64,000 nucleotides of DNA from Prorocentrum cordatum (GCA_963575745.1 CAUYUJ010003614.1:290501-354500), one strand, 5' to 3'. Positions 44,070-55,162 are shown, numbered from the stretch's first letter. Notes: generated by a model not told the origin, from the letters alone. Program-made: numbers and translations.

Positions 44070-44340
44070 TCATCATCTTAAGACTTTTCGCTCTTATCTG
44101 CTCGAGCGTCATTCAACGTGTATTTCCCCAAACCCTCGATACCCGCCCTCTTCGTCTTCGATGGTAACCCCTTTACGGGGGGTGCATACTTCTTCCATGC
44201 AGGCCTGGCCCCGGCAAACGGCGGGGCGGCCGCGAACTGTCGGCCTGGCCAGCGGCACCGCTGATCGGCGGCAGCCCGACCCCAAAAAGGAACGGACAGG
44301 GGACCGACCACGACGACGACGAACGACGACGACGACGAGC
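44070..44340 (+). repeat. Leader of 22-bp minisatellite, copy 1
   Basis: AAGACTTTTCGCTCTTATCT, GCGTCATTCAACGTGTATTT, GGCGGGGCGGCCGCGAACTG and AACGGACAGGGGACCGACCA, ending in a CGA run. About 260 bp is nearly identical to 48560-48830. Confidence 0.85.
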
Positions 44341-44800
44341 GAAAGCGAGAGCGACACGGGGGCCACGAAGGGCAGCAAGGGGGCCACGAACGGCGACAGC
44401 GGGGCCACGAAAGGCATGCGTATGGGGCCACGACGGGCGTGAACGAGCGGGGGCCACGAAGGGCAGATAATGCGGGGCCACAGAAGAGCAACGACGGGGC
44501 CACTGAGGGCAGCAACGGGGCCACGTAGGGTAGCGAGAAGGCCACGAACGGCTGCAACGGGGCCACGAAGGGCACGCATATGGGGCCACGACAGGCGCGA
44601 ACGAGCGGGGGCCACGTAGGGCATACGTATATTGGGCCGCAGAAAGCGAGGACGGGGCCACTAAGGGCAGCAACGGGACCACGAAGGGCAGCGAGGGGGC
44701 CACGAGGGGCCAGGCGACAGGAGGGCCACGGGCCACGAAACGCATGCATATGGGGCCAATACAGGGGCGAACGAGCGGGGGCCAAGAAGGGCATACATAT
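44340..44800. repeat. 22-bp minisatellite, array 1
   Basis: Units GGGGCCACGAAGGGCAGCAA and variants GGGGCCACGACGGGCGTGAA; less regular than the array at 48845-49830. Confidence 0.85.
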
Positions 44801-44862
44801 CTATACACATATATATATATATATACAAGATTGCATTGGCGCTTCGCGCCATGCGCCTTATT
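44800..44862. repeat. (TA)n with TGGCGCTTCGCGCCA hairpin, copy 1
   Basis: (TA)n, then CAAGATTGCATTGGCGCTTC and GCGCCATGCG. The same unit occurs at 46900-47012. Confidence 0.75.
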
Positions 44863-45249
44863 CCGGACGCTTCCATGGCAAAGCAATAAATCATAGCTTT
44901 CTTCAGCAGGAAGGACCTCGAGGCCTGGACGGGCGACCCGCCCATTTTTCCGATATCCCGGGTGCCTGCTGACACCACTTTCGGACGATGCGCTGGCACG
45001 CTTGTGCGCAGGAGTGGGGAAATCATGCTGATTTTTTCGCGCGCGAACACACATGAGCGTTCCCATGACACGCCGAAGAAGTCACAGTAGCTCCGAACAC
45101 ATCATTTTTTGATCGCTTCCCGAATGCCTGGAGGGCTCCAGGCACTCAGGAAATCTTCGATCGTCGGATTTCGAATCTAGATCCATTGCCTGTCTCTCTC
45201 GATCGGGGAGCTACTGAAACCTCGAGCCTCAAGCGTGGAACCAAGATCG

Positions 45250-45960
45250 TCGGGTCAGCTTGATGTATTTCGTAGGAGAACGCCGTCTGGTCGTTTTTGG
45301 TGCTCTTTGGTGCCGTCCTGGGGCGCTCTTGGGCCGTCCTGGGGGCTTCTTGGGCCGCCTTGGGGAGCTGAGGCCCTCCAGAGGTCTTCTGAAGCCATCT
45401 AGGGCCCTCCTGCGGGCCTGCAGTGGCGTTCTTGAAGTATCCATGGCTTTCGTGGGTCTCTCTTGGGAGCCTTCTGGGGGCATCTTGGGCTTCTTGTGGG
45501 CAGTCTCGGGGCTCTCTGAGGCAGTCTTGGGGCCCCGTTGGGCCGCCTTCAAGCCCTCTAGGGGGCCTCCCGGGCCGTCTCGGGGCGAGATTGGGGGCCC
45601 ATTGGGCCGTCTTGGACGCTGCGAAGACCCAAAAAGCGGATATGCACAACAAATGTATTTCCTGAGGGAATGTGACGAGTTTGGCTTCTTCGGGGCTCTC
45701 TTAACGGCCTCTTGGGGTGTCTTGGGGGCCTCTTGGGCCGTCTTCAGACCATCGAAGTTCCTCTTGGAGCGCTCTTATGCTGTCTTGGGTCTCTCTTGCG
45801 CCTCTCCGACGACCCCTCTAATCGCCTTCAGTCGGCTCGCAAGGCCCAGCGAGGAGCCCTGGGAGGCCCGGAAGGGCCACCGAACCTTTTCCAAGGGCGT
45901 CCAGGGGGCCGCCGAGACGTCCGAAAGGGCGTCCGGAGCGTCCCTTGGAGGAAGATCCGG
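45250..45960 (-). repeat. CCAAGAGGCCCC satellite (family E), copy 4, inverted
   Basis: On plus: CTTGGGGGCCTCTTGGGCCG-type units, spacers CGTAGGAGAACGCCGTCTGG and GACGCTGCGAAGACCCAAAA. It is followed by a G-run. Confidence 0.7.
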
Positions 45961-46229
45961 TTTAGGGGGGGGGGTCCGGGGGGTAGGGGGTGGGGGGGTT
46001 CCAAGTAATAAAAATGTAAGAATAGGAATAGACACACACACACACAAGTGGCACGTGTGTGCCCAGGCTCATAGAAAAAAACTGAAGGGGCGTTTGAAGC
46101 AGGAGTGAAATGCAACAGAGAAGTCGCACTCGAGCGCAAGTGGGGTTGTCACACCTTGCGATGTGTGTACCAGGGCCCCCCAGGAAGCCTCAGGAGGCCC
46201 GATTTGGATACCAGAAGAGGCTCCAGGAG

Positions 46230-46640
46230 GCCCCAGGATCGTGAGTGTTGTGTGTGTGTGTGATGTGTGTGCTCTGTATTGTGCGTGTTTTTTTGTGCGT
46301 TGTAGGTGTTGTGTGTGTGTGTGTGTGTGTGCGTTATGTTTGTCTAGCGTGTGATGTGTTGGGCGTGATTTGTGTCTCTGTGTGTGCATGTAGTTCTGAG
46401 GCCCCGGGAGGCCCCTGGCGGCCTCAGGAGGCCCCAGGAGACCCCAGGAGGCTTCAGGAGGCCCCAAGAGGCTCCAGGAGGCCGCAGGAGGCCCCAGGAG
46501 GCCCCAGGAGGTTTCAAGAGTCCCCCAGGGGGCTCCGAGGCGGGGTCTGGGGGTACCAGAAGGTTCAGAAAGCCCCAGGAGGCCCCAGGAGGTTCCAGGA
46601 GGCCCCCAGGAGGCTCTGAGGCGGGGTCTGGGGTACCAGA
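46230..46640. repeat. (GT)-rich tract then AGGAGGCCCC repeat
   Basis: GTGTGTGTGT-rich 46240-46395, then AGGAGGCCCCAGGAGGC units to about 46635, including two copies of GAGGCGGGGTCTGGGG. Confidence 0.8.
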
Positions 46641-46899
46641 GGGTACGGCGGGGCTCGATTTTGGGAGGATGTTTCAGGCGAAACCGCCAATCGCTGAGAA
46701 TCGGGGTCAAAATTATTGAAATTACCATGCGTGCTTGAACGTTTTATGTTAATATGTTGAAATTCCCATGTGTGTTTGGACCCTGACGTCACGATCTGCG
46801 TGGGGGGTGCCACCGAATTTCGAGGATGTCCCTAGCGAAACGGCCAGAAACATCGCGGACGCATTCATCGCCTCTGAGCTCTACTCCCTCGGAGAGGTG

Positions 46900-47012
46900 G
46901 GTAATATAATATCTGTATATAAATACATATATATACATGTATATAAATACATAAATAAATGTATATGTATATACGCACAAGACTGCAGTGGCGCTTCGCG
47001 CCATGAACCTTG
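46900..47012. repeat. (TA)-rich tract with TGGCGCTTCGCGCCA hairpin, copy 2
   Basis: ATATACATGTATATAAATAC, ending in CAAGACTGCAGTGGCGCTTC and GCGCCATGAA, as at 44862. Confidence 0.75.
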
Positions 47013-47189
47013 GTCCTTGAGATCTGGTACGCAGGCGGAATAGCAAGAAAATCAAGCCGACTATTTAGCGATGACTCCTTGTTGCCTTTTCCGGCATCGC
47101 CGCTATAATACTATTCTTCGTTATCCTTCCTCCATGCTTCTTGTTTCTGTTTTTCGCCATATCCTGCGCATTCTCCCCATCCTCCTCAG

Positions 47190-47900
47190 CTCTGTTTTGC
47201 GGAGGCTCCTCCTTGGAGAGCCTCTGGGGGCCTCACAAAAATTGTTTCAAGCGTTCTTAAGGCCTTCTGGAGGCCTCCTGGGCGTATTCTGGGGGCCTCT
47301 GGGGGCTTCCTCGGGCCACCCTGCCTCCAACCGCGGTCTCCCTGAACGACCAGGTCACGATTTGGAATGCTTCGGAGGGTGTCTTGGGGCCATCTTGGGC
47401 CGCCATGGGGCTCTCTGAGGGCCATCTTGGACCCGTGTTGTGCCGTTTTGGGGCTCTCTTGGACTGCCTGGAAGCCCTTTCGGATGGTTGTGGGGCGATT
47501 TGGGAGCCTCCCAGGCGGCTTCGGACGCCCAGAAGACCGCCGTCTTGGAGCGTCGGGAAGCCGAAAAGAGGAGAACCCCAAAATTCACCAAAAACCTACA
47601 TACAATTAATGATTTTTGCCTCCTGGGGCCTTCTTGGGAGTGCTCTTGGAGGCCTCTTTGGGGCCGTCCTGGAGGCCTCTTGGGCCATCTTGAGGTCACG
47701 TCGGTCACTCTTGGAGCGCTCTTGTGCCGTCTTGGGGGTCTCTGGGGCGTCTCCGATGACCCCCCTGATCGCCCTAGGTGTGCTGGGAAGGCTTGGCAAA
47801 ACGCCCTGCGAGGCCTGGGGGGCCGCTTCGCTTCGAGGCCCGTCCGGAAGGTCCCAAAGCCTCAGATCTGGGAGTCCGGTTTGGGGGGGGGGACTGGTTT
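47190..47900 (-). repeat. CCAAGAGGCCCC satellite (family E), copy 5, inverted
   Basis: CTTGGGGCCATCTTGGGCCG units; spacers GCGTCGGGAAGCCGAAAAGA and CAATTAATGATTTTTGCCTC are the inverse of copy 1 spacers. Confidence 0.75.
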
Positions 47901-47934
47901 TCCCCCCGCCCGGGCTTGCAAACATATAGGAAGA

Positions 47935-48210
47935 GGAATACGGGGCCACGGAGGGCAGCGAGGGGGCCACGGAAGGGCTGTAACGGGGCCACGGAGGCCA
48001 GCGAGGGGGCCACGAAGGGCTGCAACAGGGTCACGAAGGGCAGCGAGGGGGGTCACTGAGGGCTGCCGCCACGGGGCCACGAAGGGCAGCGAGGGAGCCA
48101 CGAGAGCCTGCAACGGGTCCACGAATGGCAGCGACGGAGCCACAAAGGGCTGCAACGGGCCCACGGACCACGGAGGGCAGCGAAGGGGGCCACGAAGAGC
48201 TGCAAGAGCG
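47935..48210. repeat. 22-bp minisatellite, array 2
   Basis: GGGGCCACGGAGGGCAGCGA alternating with GGGCTGCAACGGGGCCACGG-type units. Confidence 0.85.
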
Positions 48211-48400
48211 CAGGAGCGCGATTCTTGAGCAAATTGGAAGCGAATCTCCAGCGAGAGCGCGATTCCAGAGCGCCGAGAGAGCGATCCCTGAATACATGGT
48301 AAGGAAGGTCCATGCGAGAGCGCGATGTCTGAGTAAAATGCGAGGAAGTCTCAGGCGGGAGCGGGGGTCCTGGCTAAATTGTGAAAGCTGTGGCCAGAAG
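48210..48400. repeat. Repeat H (GAGAGCGCGATTCCTGAG), array 1
   Basis: Roughly 30-60-bp units with GAGAGCGCGATTCCAGAG, GAGAGCGCGATGTCTGAG, TAAAATGCGAGGAAGTCTCA. Others: 50375-50530, 51400-51515, and inverted 51715-51925. Confidence 0.75.
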
Positions 48401-48404
48401 CGTA

Positions 48405-48560
48405 ATTTGAGCCTATAGTGACTTTCGCTGATCAAGAAAAAAAGATGCGAGCCCCGGCGGAAGCACTTCAATAGACAAACACAAAGGTCACCGGAGAAGG
48501 GGGACCAACGATCATTCTTCTTCCGTAGTGAGAGTTTCACGACAACAACAACAATCATGT
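48405..48560 (+). repeat. Repeat G copy 2, SINE-like
   Basis: GTGACTTTCGCTGATCAAG, AGATGCGAGCCCCGGCGG, AGCACTTCAATAGACAAACA, GGTCACCGGAG, GTGAGAGTTTCACGACAAC. It ends in (CAA)n. Confidence 0.55.
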
Positions 48561-48787
48561 TAAGACTCTTCGCTCTTATCTGCTCGAGAGTCATTCAACG
48601 TGTATTTCCCAAACCCTCGATACCCGCCCTCTTCGTCTTCGATCGTACCCGTTTTGGGGGTATATGTCTTCCATGCAGGCCGGGCCCCGGCAAGCGGCGG
48701 GGCGGCCGCGGACCGTCGACCAGGCCAGCGGCACCGCTGACCGGCGGCAACCCGACCCCAAAAGGGACGGACAGGGGACCGACCACA

Positions 48788-48825
<38 letters not shown>

Positions 48826-48845
48826 GACGAGCGAAAGCGCGAGCG
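48560..48845 (+). repeat. Leader of 22-bp minisatellite, copy 2
   Basis: AAGACTCTTCGCTCTTATCT, GAGTCATTCAACGTGTATTT, GGCGGGGCGGCCGCGGACCG, GGACGGACAGGGGACCGACC, then (CGA)n at 48790-48830. Confidence 0.85.
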
Positions 48846-49830
48846 AGGCCACAAAGGGCAGTGATGGGGCCACGGAGGGCAGCGAGGGGGCCACGAACGG
48901 CGACAGCGGGGCCACGAAAGGCATGCGCATGTGGCAACGACGGGCGCGAAAGAGCGGGGGCAACGAAGGGCAGACGACGGAGCCACTGAGGGCAGCAACG
49001 GGGCCACGTAGGGCAGCGAGGGGGCCACGAAGGGCTGCAACGGGCCAAGAAGGACATGCATATGGGGCCACGACGGGCGCGAACGAGCGGGGGCCACGTA
49101 GGGCATACATATATGGAGCCGCACATGGCAGCGAGGGGGCCACGCAGGGCTGCAACGGGGCCACGAAGTGCAGCGAGGGGGCTACGAAGGGCTGCAACAG
49201 GGCCACGAAGGGCAGCAAAGGGGCCACGAAGGGCTGCAACGGGGCCACGAAGGGCTGCAACGGGGCCACGAAGGGCTGCAACAAGGCAGCGACGGGCAGC
49301 GAGGGGGCGACGAAGAGCTGCAACGGGGCCACGAAGGGCAGCGAGGGGGCCACGAGGGGCTGCAACGGGGCCACGAAGAGCAGCGAGAGGGCCACGAAGG
49401 GCTGCAACGGGGCCACGAAGGGCCGCGAGGGTGGCCCACGAAGGGCAGTGAGGGGGGGGCACGAAGGGCTGCAACGGGGCCACGAAGGGTAGCGAGGGGG
49501 CCACGAAGGGCTGAAACGGGGCCGCGGAGGGCAGCGAGGAGGCCACGAAGGGCTGCAACAAGGCCACGAAGGGCAGCGAGGGAGCCACGAAGGGCTACAA
49601 CGGGGCCACGAAGGGCAGCGATGGGGACCACTGAGAGCTGCCACGGGGCCACGAAAGGCAACGAGAGGCTGCAACAGGGCCACGAAGGGCAACGAGGGGG
49701 CCACGAAGGGCTGCAACAGGGCCACGAAGAGCAGCGATGGGGGATGGGGGCCACGAAGGGCTGCAACGGGGCCACGAAGGGCATCGAGGGGGCCACGAAG
49801 GGTTGCAACGGGGCCACGAAGGGCAGCGAT
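48845..49830. repeat. 22-bp minisatellite, array 3, with dimeric order
   Basis: About 44 units. GGGGCCACGAAGGGCTGCAA alternates with GGGGCCACGAAGGGCAGCGA over long stretches, so the effective period is about 43-44 bp. Long frames on both strands reflect the repeat. Confidence 0.9.
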
Positions 49831-49899
49831 ATCCGGACTCCTAACTATTCGATGTCCCTTATCAAACGAAAGGGGGGGCAAACGTCGTGGGGGGTGCCA

Positions 49900-50350
49900 C
49901 GCAGGTGAACATCATCCCAGGGCCTAATCCTCACGCCGGCGAAAACATACGCCGCCAAAGCGCTTGCGAAAATGATGCACCATCTCAGGGTCGCCAATGC
50001 AAATTGTGAATATCATGTTTATGATAATGATGATGGAGATGATGATATTGATGGTGAAAACGATCACACGATCATGAGGACGATAGTGGAAATATGAGAA
50101 CGGTTCTGCCAAATGCGGTGAATGGACCGTATTGTAAACATCACGATAACGCTGATGACGACAACGCTGATAACATTCTAATAACCGTCACTTTTGCGAA
50201 CGATATGCATTCATAGGCGCAGGCGAAAATCAAGCCGCCATCTCGCGAGGGCCGGCGGTAAATTTTCGGGGCCCAACGCCGGCGAAAATTACACCGGTGC
50301 CCAAAAGTGCGCGCTGGCAAAACTACACCACTAACGTATTCATAAAAGGA
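49900..50350. other. AT-richer spacer with GCCGGCGAAAA motif
   Basis: GATGATGATATTGATGG-type sequence around 50015-50060. CGCCGGCGAAAACATACGCC, GGCGAAAATCAAGCCGCC and CGCCGGCGAAAATTACACCG occur at 49933, 50223 and 50277. No gene seen. Confidence 0.5.
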
Positions 50351-50374
50351 AATAGAATGAGCTGTGAGGGGGTC

Positions 50375-50530
50375 CTAAGCGTGAGCGCGATTCCTAGGAG
50401 CCTGAATGTCGAGGGCGCGGCGCTGGAGTAAATTGTGGGGAATTCCAACGCAAGAGAGCGATTCTGTTGTAAAACGCAAGCAAGTTTCCAACGAGAGTGC
50501 GACTAGAGCGACGAGAGAGCGATTCATGCA
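50375..50530. repeat. Repeat H, array 2
   Basis: GAGCGCGATTCCTAGGAG, GAATTCCAACGCAAGAGAGC, GAGAGTGCGACTAGAGC. Confidence 0.65.
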
Positions 50531-50579
50531 TTACCCCAATGCGACCCTACCTAGAAGTTGGAGCCCCTAGGAAAGCAGC

Positions 50580-51290
50580 ATTAGTTGCTATGCTATGCTA
50601 TGTTATGCCATGCTATGCTGCGTTATGCTATGCTATGCTATGCTATGCTGCGCTATGGTATGCTATGCTATGCTATGACATGCTAAGCTATGCAATGTCA
50701 TGCTGCGCTGTGCTATGCGAAACTATGCTATGCTATGCTATGCTAAGCTGCGCTATTCTATGCTATGCTATGCTATGCTATGCTATGCAGCTAAGGAACT
50801 GCTTGCGGGGGCTCCGGTCCGGCCATCGAGGCTAGCTCGGCATCTGTCGCACATTGCTTTTGCTTTACCTTTCCTTTGCTTTGCTTTTGCTTTTGCTTTG
50901 CTTTGCTTTGCGTTGCTTGTGCTTTGCTTTGCTGTCGCTGCTGTTGCTTTGCCTTTACTTTGCTGCTATGCTATGCTATGCTATGCTATGCTCTACTATG
51001 CTATGCTATGCTGCGCTGTGCTATGCTGTGCTGTGCTGTGCTGCGCTGTGCTATGCTGTGCTGTGCTGTGCTGCGCTATGCTATGATGTGCTATGCTATG
51101 CTGCGCTATGCTATGCTATGCTGGGCTATGCTATGATATGCTACGCTATACTGTGCTCTGCTATGCTAAAGCTCAGCGAAGCTAAGATGAAGGTAAGCTA
51201 AGCTAAGATACACCTGAGCTAAGAAGAAGCTAAGCTAAGCTAAGATGAAATACGTTAAGCTAATATGAGATAAGCAACGCTAAGCTAAGG
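50580..51290. repeat. Pentanucleotide mosaic (GCTAT, GCTTT, GCTGT, GCTAA)n
   Basis: Successive blocks: (GCTAT)n 50583-50790, unique 50790-50845, (GCTTT)n 50860-50965, (GCTAT)/(GCTGT)n 50965-51165, (GCTAA)n 51165-51290. All share the GCT start. Confidence 0.9.
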
Positions 51291-51399
51291 GGACGTAACT
51301 TGATGAGCCGCGGGGCGGATACTGGGGGAACCGCCCGGGGCGCTTTCCACTGCCCGACCCCTGTAAGCCCAGAGAGTAAGAACCCTTCTAGGCAGAGCC

Positions 51400-51515
51400 T
51401 AGGTAGGGAATACATTGCAAGGGAGTCCCTGGCGAAAGCGCAATTCCTGAGTAAAATGCGAGGACATCTTGGGCGGGAGCGGGGGTCCTGGCTAAATTGT
51501 GAGAAAATATAAGGC
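51400..51515. repeat. Repeat H, array 3
   Basis: GAGTCCCTGGCGAAAGCGCA, ATTCCTGAGTAAAATGCGAG, GCGGGAGCGGGGGTCCTGGC; nearly the same last unit as at 48330-48380. Confidence 0.75.
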
Positions 51516-51519
51516 GGGA

Positions 51520-51710
51520 GCCGCTGTTGCTGTTGTTGTTGTAATCCAGGTGCCAACAACACAAGTTGAGCCCCGTGACTTTCGTTGATGGAAAACCAGG
51601 GTGCGAGTCCCGGGGGATGCACTTCAATGGAAAAATACAAAATGGTCACTGGAGGGGGGTTCAACATTAATTTTTCTTCATTAGTGAGAGTTCAACAACA
51701 ACGGCTCACG
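51520..51710 (+). repeat. Repeat G copy 3, SINE-like
   Basis: Starts with (TGT)n, then GTGACTTTCGTTGATGGAAA, GGGTGCGAGTCCCGGGGG (B-box-like GGTGCGAGTCC), TGCACTTCAATGG, GTCACTGGAGG, GTGAGAGTTCAACAACAAC. The upstream A-box is not clear. Confidence 0.55.
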
Positions 51711-51714
51711 CCGG

Positions 51715-51925
51715 ATATTTCCTCACAAAATATTCCCAAATCGCGCTCTCGCGCGGGAAGCCCTCACAATTTAAGCCGGAATCGGGCTCTTGCGTGGGAC
51801 TTCCTGGCGCATTATTCAGACGCCGCGCCCTAGACACTCAGGAATCACGCTCTCGGTTCAGCTTTTCTACCGATTTACTTGGGAATCGCGCTATCGCTGG
51901 AGACTTCCTCGCGATTCATGCGGGA
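51715..51925. repeat. Repeat H, array 4, inverted
   Basis: A(A/G)TCGCGCTCTCGCGCGGGA, GACTTCCTGGCGCATTATTC and GGAATCACGCTCTCGG are the complement of the units in arrays 1-3. Confidence 0.7.
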
Positions 51926-52224
51926 CGCACGCTTCAGCAACCCGCCTGCTCGACCTGGCCGCCTGGGCCCGCCTTCCCGACCCGCCCGTCAGGGTCTAGT
52001 ACCCGCCGTCTGGTTGTGCCACGTGTTTTCTGCTCCTGGCCCCCTCCTGCTACGCTCTCTCGTGCTCCATCCTCCGCCCTCCCCCTTGTCCTTTCCATCC
52101 ATCCATCCTCTCTTCCCCTGCCTCAGGGAGTCAGTTTTGAAAAGTTACAGCCGTTTGGCCGTGTGGGGGGGCCAGCCGGGGAAGGGGGGGAGGGCGGCCA
52201 CGCCGCCGAGGCCACCAAGGCGGC

Positions 52225-53560
52225 CCAAGGAACTCTCACATGCCGAAGATGGCCCCAAGACTGACAAAGAGGCCATCAAGAGGCCCCCAGAGAGCTCCAA
52301 GAGGACACCCAAGAGGGCCCCAAGAGGCAAAAATCTATGATTACCTTTGGGTGGCTTTATGTGTTTGAAGGTTTCGCCTTTTTCGAGCTTCCGACGCACC
52401 CAAACTGCCCATGAGGCCCCAAACATCTCTCCAAGACAACCCCAGAGGCGTCCAATAAGGCTCCAAGACGGCCCAAGCGGACCCGGAAACGGCTCAAGAG
52501 GCGCCCAACACGCCCATGAGGGCCCCAGGACGGCCCCAAGAGGGGAACATAAACCGATGATTCGAGCCTTTCGCCCCAAGAGGCCCCCAAGAAGCTCCAA
52601 GAGGCCCCAGGGGGTTCCCGAAAGGCCCACAAGAGGCCACAGAAGGCCCCCAAGAGGCCCAACAGAGGCCCCCAACCCGCCCCCCACAGGCTTCACAACT
52701 GCCTCCAAGAATCCCCCAAGAAGCTTCCACGATATCCCAACGAACCTCCAAAGAGCCTCGGACCCACAACGTAGGCACGGTGGCGGGGTGAGCCGAAGGC
52801 CACCAAATCCGCCGCCCCCCGTTGATTTATAACAGGTGTGCCTGGCGTGCCAGATCCTATACGGTTTCTGGTTTGGTTCTTTTTCCACAAGAACTCTCCC
52901 TTGAGCTTCGGCTCAGCGCGCCAGCCACCTGGAAACTGTACATGGCAATGCCTTTCTCGCGCAAGGTGACCCAAAATGGATACCAAAGATGCCTCTCCGA
53001 CGGCCGAGATGGCCCAAGATGGCCTCCAATATGCCTCCAAGACGGCCCCAAGAGACCCCAACATGGCCCCAAGAAGCACCCAAGACGGCCCAAGATGGCC
53101 TCAAGATGGCCAACGACGGCCCAAGAGGTCCGCAAGAGGCCCCCAAGAGGCCTCCAAGACGGCCCAAGAGGCTCCCAAGAAGGCCTCAGGAAGGCCCGAC
53201 GAGGCAAACATCATCAAGTTCTCCTAAGTGTACGAAGGATGTTAGCGTTTGTTTATTGTGGGCCTTCCGACTGTCCGAGATGGCCCAAGAGCCCCCAAAG
53301 ATCGCCCCAAGATCGCCCAAGAGGCCTCCAAGCTGGCCCAAGATGGCCTCCAAGACGGCCCTGGAGCACCCCAAGAGGGCCCCACAACGGCTCAGAGAAG
53401 CCCCCAAGACGGCGTCCGACGGCGTCAGACGGGCCAGGAACGCCCTTAGACGGGCAAAGAGGCCCCCGAGAAGCCCCCAAAGGCCCCCAAGAGGCCCAAG
53501 GAGGCCCCTAGAGGCTTCCAGGAAGCTCCCAGAATGCCCCATGAGTGCCCCCAGAGGCTC
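52225..53560 (+). repeat. CCAAGAGGCCCC satellite (family E), copy 6
   Basis: The longest copy. Spacer blocks recur at 52330-52395 and 53203-53280 (GCAAAAATCTATGATTACCT, CGAGCTTCCGACGCACCC; GGGCCTTCCGACTGTCCGAG). The patch at 52800-52975 is unlike the repeat but shows no identifiable gene. Confidence 0.75.
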
Positions 53561-53569
53561 CAAAGATGC

Positions 53570-54170
53570 CCCATCCTCCTCCTCTTCCTCCTCCTCCTCC
53601 TCCTGACCTTCCCCGCCATCCTCCCCCAAGTGATCTCCGACGGGTTTCCACAACGGCTGGGGGAACACATGGTCCGATAGCTTAGCAGCGCTCTCGCCAC
53701 AACGCTCGGCCACATGGGCGATTCCAAAAGGCACGGGGCGGCGGTGAGTCGCCGTAGGCGTCTTCGATAAGAGAAGATAGCAACGACGGGAAGGAGCAGT
53801 GCGCATGGCATGACAAATTGACGCTACGACCCGCCCAACGACACACCAACGAGCCAATCCGTCCAGGAACCAGCCCGCCAACAGTCTCGACCGACGGACA
53901 CGACGCCAACATTCCATTCAACATAAACTGCCTAAGGCGACTGCCAAAACCCTTCTCCGCCTCCTCCTCCTCCTTTGCCCCCACCCTCCCCCTCCCCCTC
54001 CTCCTCCTCCCCCTCCTCCTCCTCCTCCTCCTCCTCCTCCTCCTCCTCCTCCTCCTATTGCTCCTCCTCCTGCTCCTCCTCCTCCCTCCTCCTCCTCCTC
54101 CTCCTCCTCCTCCTCCTCCTCCTCCTCCTCCTCCTCCTCCTCCTCCTCCTCCTCCTCCCTCCTGCCTCCC
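53570..54170. repeat. (TCC)n tracts
   Basis: Short TCC run 53573-53605; long CTC/TCC tract 53955-54165. Between them 53610-53950 has no recognised gene. Confidence 0.9.
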
Positions 54171-54454
54171 CGAGGTGAGACTCTCAAATTTATTTACAGG
54201 ACGAGATCGCACGGAGCGTCCCGGATCGGCGGCACAGGCCCGAGGCCTGTACGATGTAAGCGCGTCCCTCTCTCAGGATCCGCCGTCGCCTGCCACCCCA
54301 GTTTTCCGCACGGCGCGCACAGAGAGCGGGCGGATAACATCAGACGACTCACTGCCACAGCTCGGGCACAGCGTCCTTCGGCGCTCCTGGCCCCCCCGGG
54401 CACAGACTGGGACCCCTCCTCCTCTTTTTTTCTTGTAAGACAGACCGCGTAGAC

Positions 54455-54625
54455 ATATTTTCTCGAAAGTCCGCGCAGATACTCTTGGATCGGCGCTGGA
54501 CCCTCCTCCCTGGAGCACAGAGCGCGCCAAGGGCGTCGCGGGAGGCGACTCCAGGCCAGGGGGGGGGGGGCAGAGCAGCTCCAAGAGATCTGCGCGGAAC
54601 TCCGAGAAGTTATGTTTAACCTTGC
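54455..54625 (+). mobile_element. MITE-A copy 6, diverged
   Basis: AAGTCCGCGCAGATACTCTT, CTCCCTGGAGCACAGAGCGC, CGTCGCGGGAGGCGACTCC and the right arm CTCCAAGAGATCTGCGCGGA, ACTCCGAGAAGTTATG. The minus sequence to its left contains a short CPSCGSES frame, insufficient to call a gene. Confidence 0.75.
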
Positions 54626-54821
54626 TATTTGTGGGTTCGCCTCAACAAGGGGCATGTCGACCCCGATCTCCGATTTCCTGGGGCTTCTCGAAGGGACCAA
54701 CAACTGTAGGCCCGACTCGGGGATGCACGAGAAGAAGGCGCCCATCCTCGACATGGGGTGCGTCCGAACAGCCCCCGGGGGTGCATCCCCGAGTTTCCCT
54801 CCTTCTCCGAGCGGCTTGATG

Positions 54822-55062
54822 TTGGTTGACCCAAAAGGGGATCCAGCTGAAAGGGGGTGGTGCCATAGATTTGGGGCAATTGTATTGCAAATGTATTGCG
54901 CCGGAGGGTTCTATTGCATTGTGTTGCAGCAAATGCATTGCACGCGAAAATTAAACAATACATCTGTGCACTGGAGCGCATTGCACGCCCCAAGCTAATT
55001 TCACCCCCGCAAATCTATTGCACCACCCCCTTTTCGCTGGACCCCCTTTTGGGTCAACCAGA
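54822..55062. mobile_element. MITE-M copy 1, TTGATG target duplication
   Basis: Long inverted ends: GGTTGACCCAAAAGGGGATC, GAAAGGGGGTGGTG, ATAGATTTG; right CAAATCTATTGCACCACCCC, GGACCCCCTTTTGGGTCAAC. TTGATG lies at 54816-54821 and 55063-55068. The interior is rich in TATTGCA/GCATTGCA words. Confidence 0.85.
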
Positions 55063-55162
55063 TTGATGCTTCGTCGAAGAGTTCGGGAATGGGGCCCAGA
55101 AGCCACCTGCGAGACCTGCTCCTCCTCCTTCTGCTCTTCCTACGCCTCCTCTCCCCTCCCTG

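Noticed and set aside
48845-49830. Regular repeats as a CRISPR array
   Set aside because: Units are adjacent without unique spacers, and the genome is eukaryotic in character.
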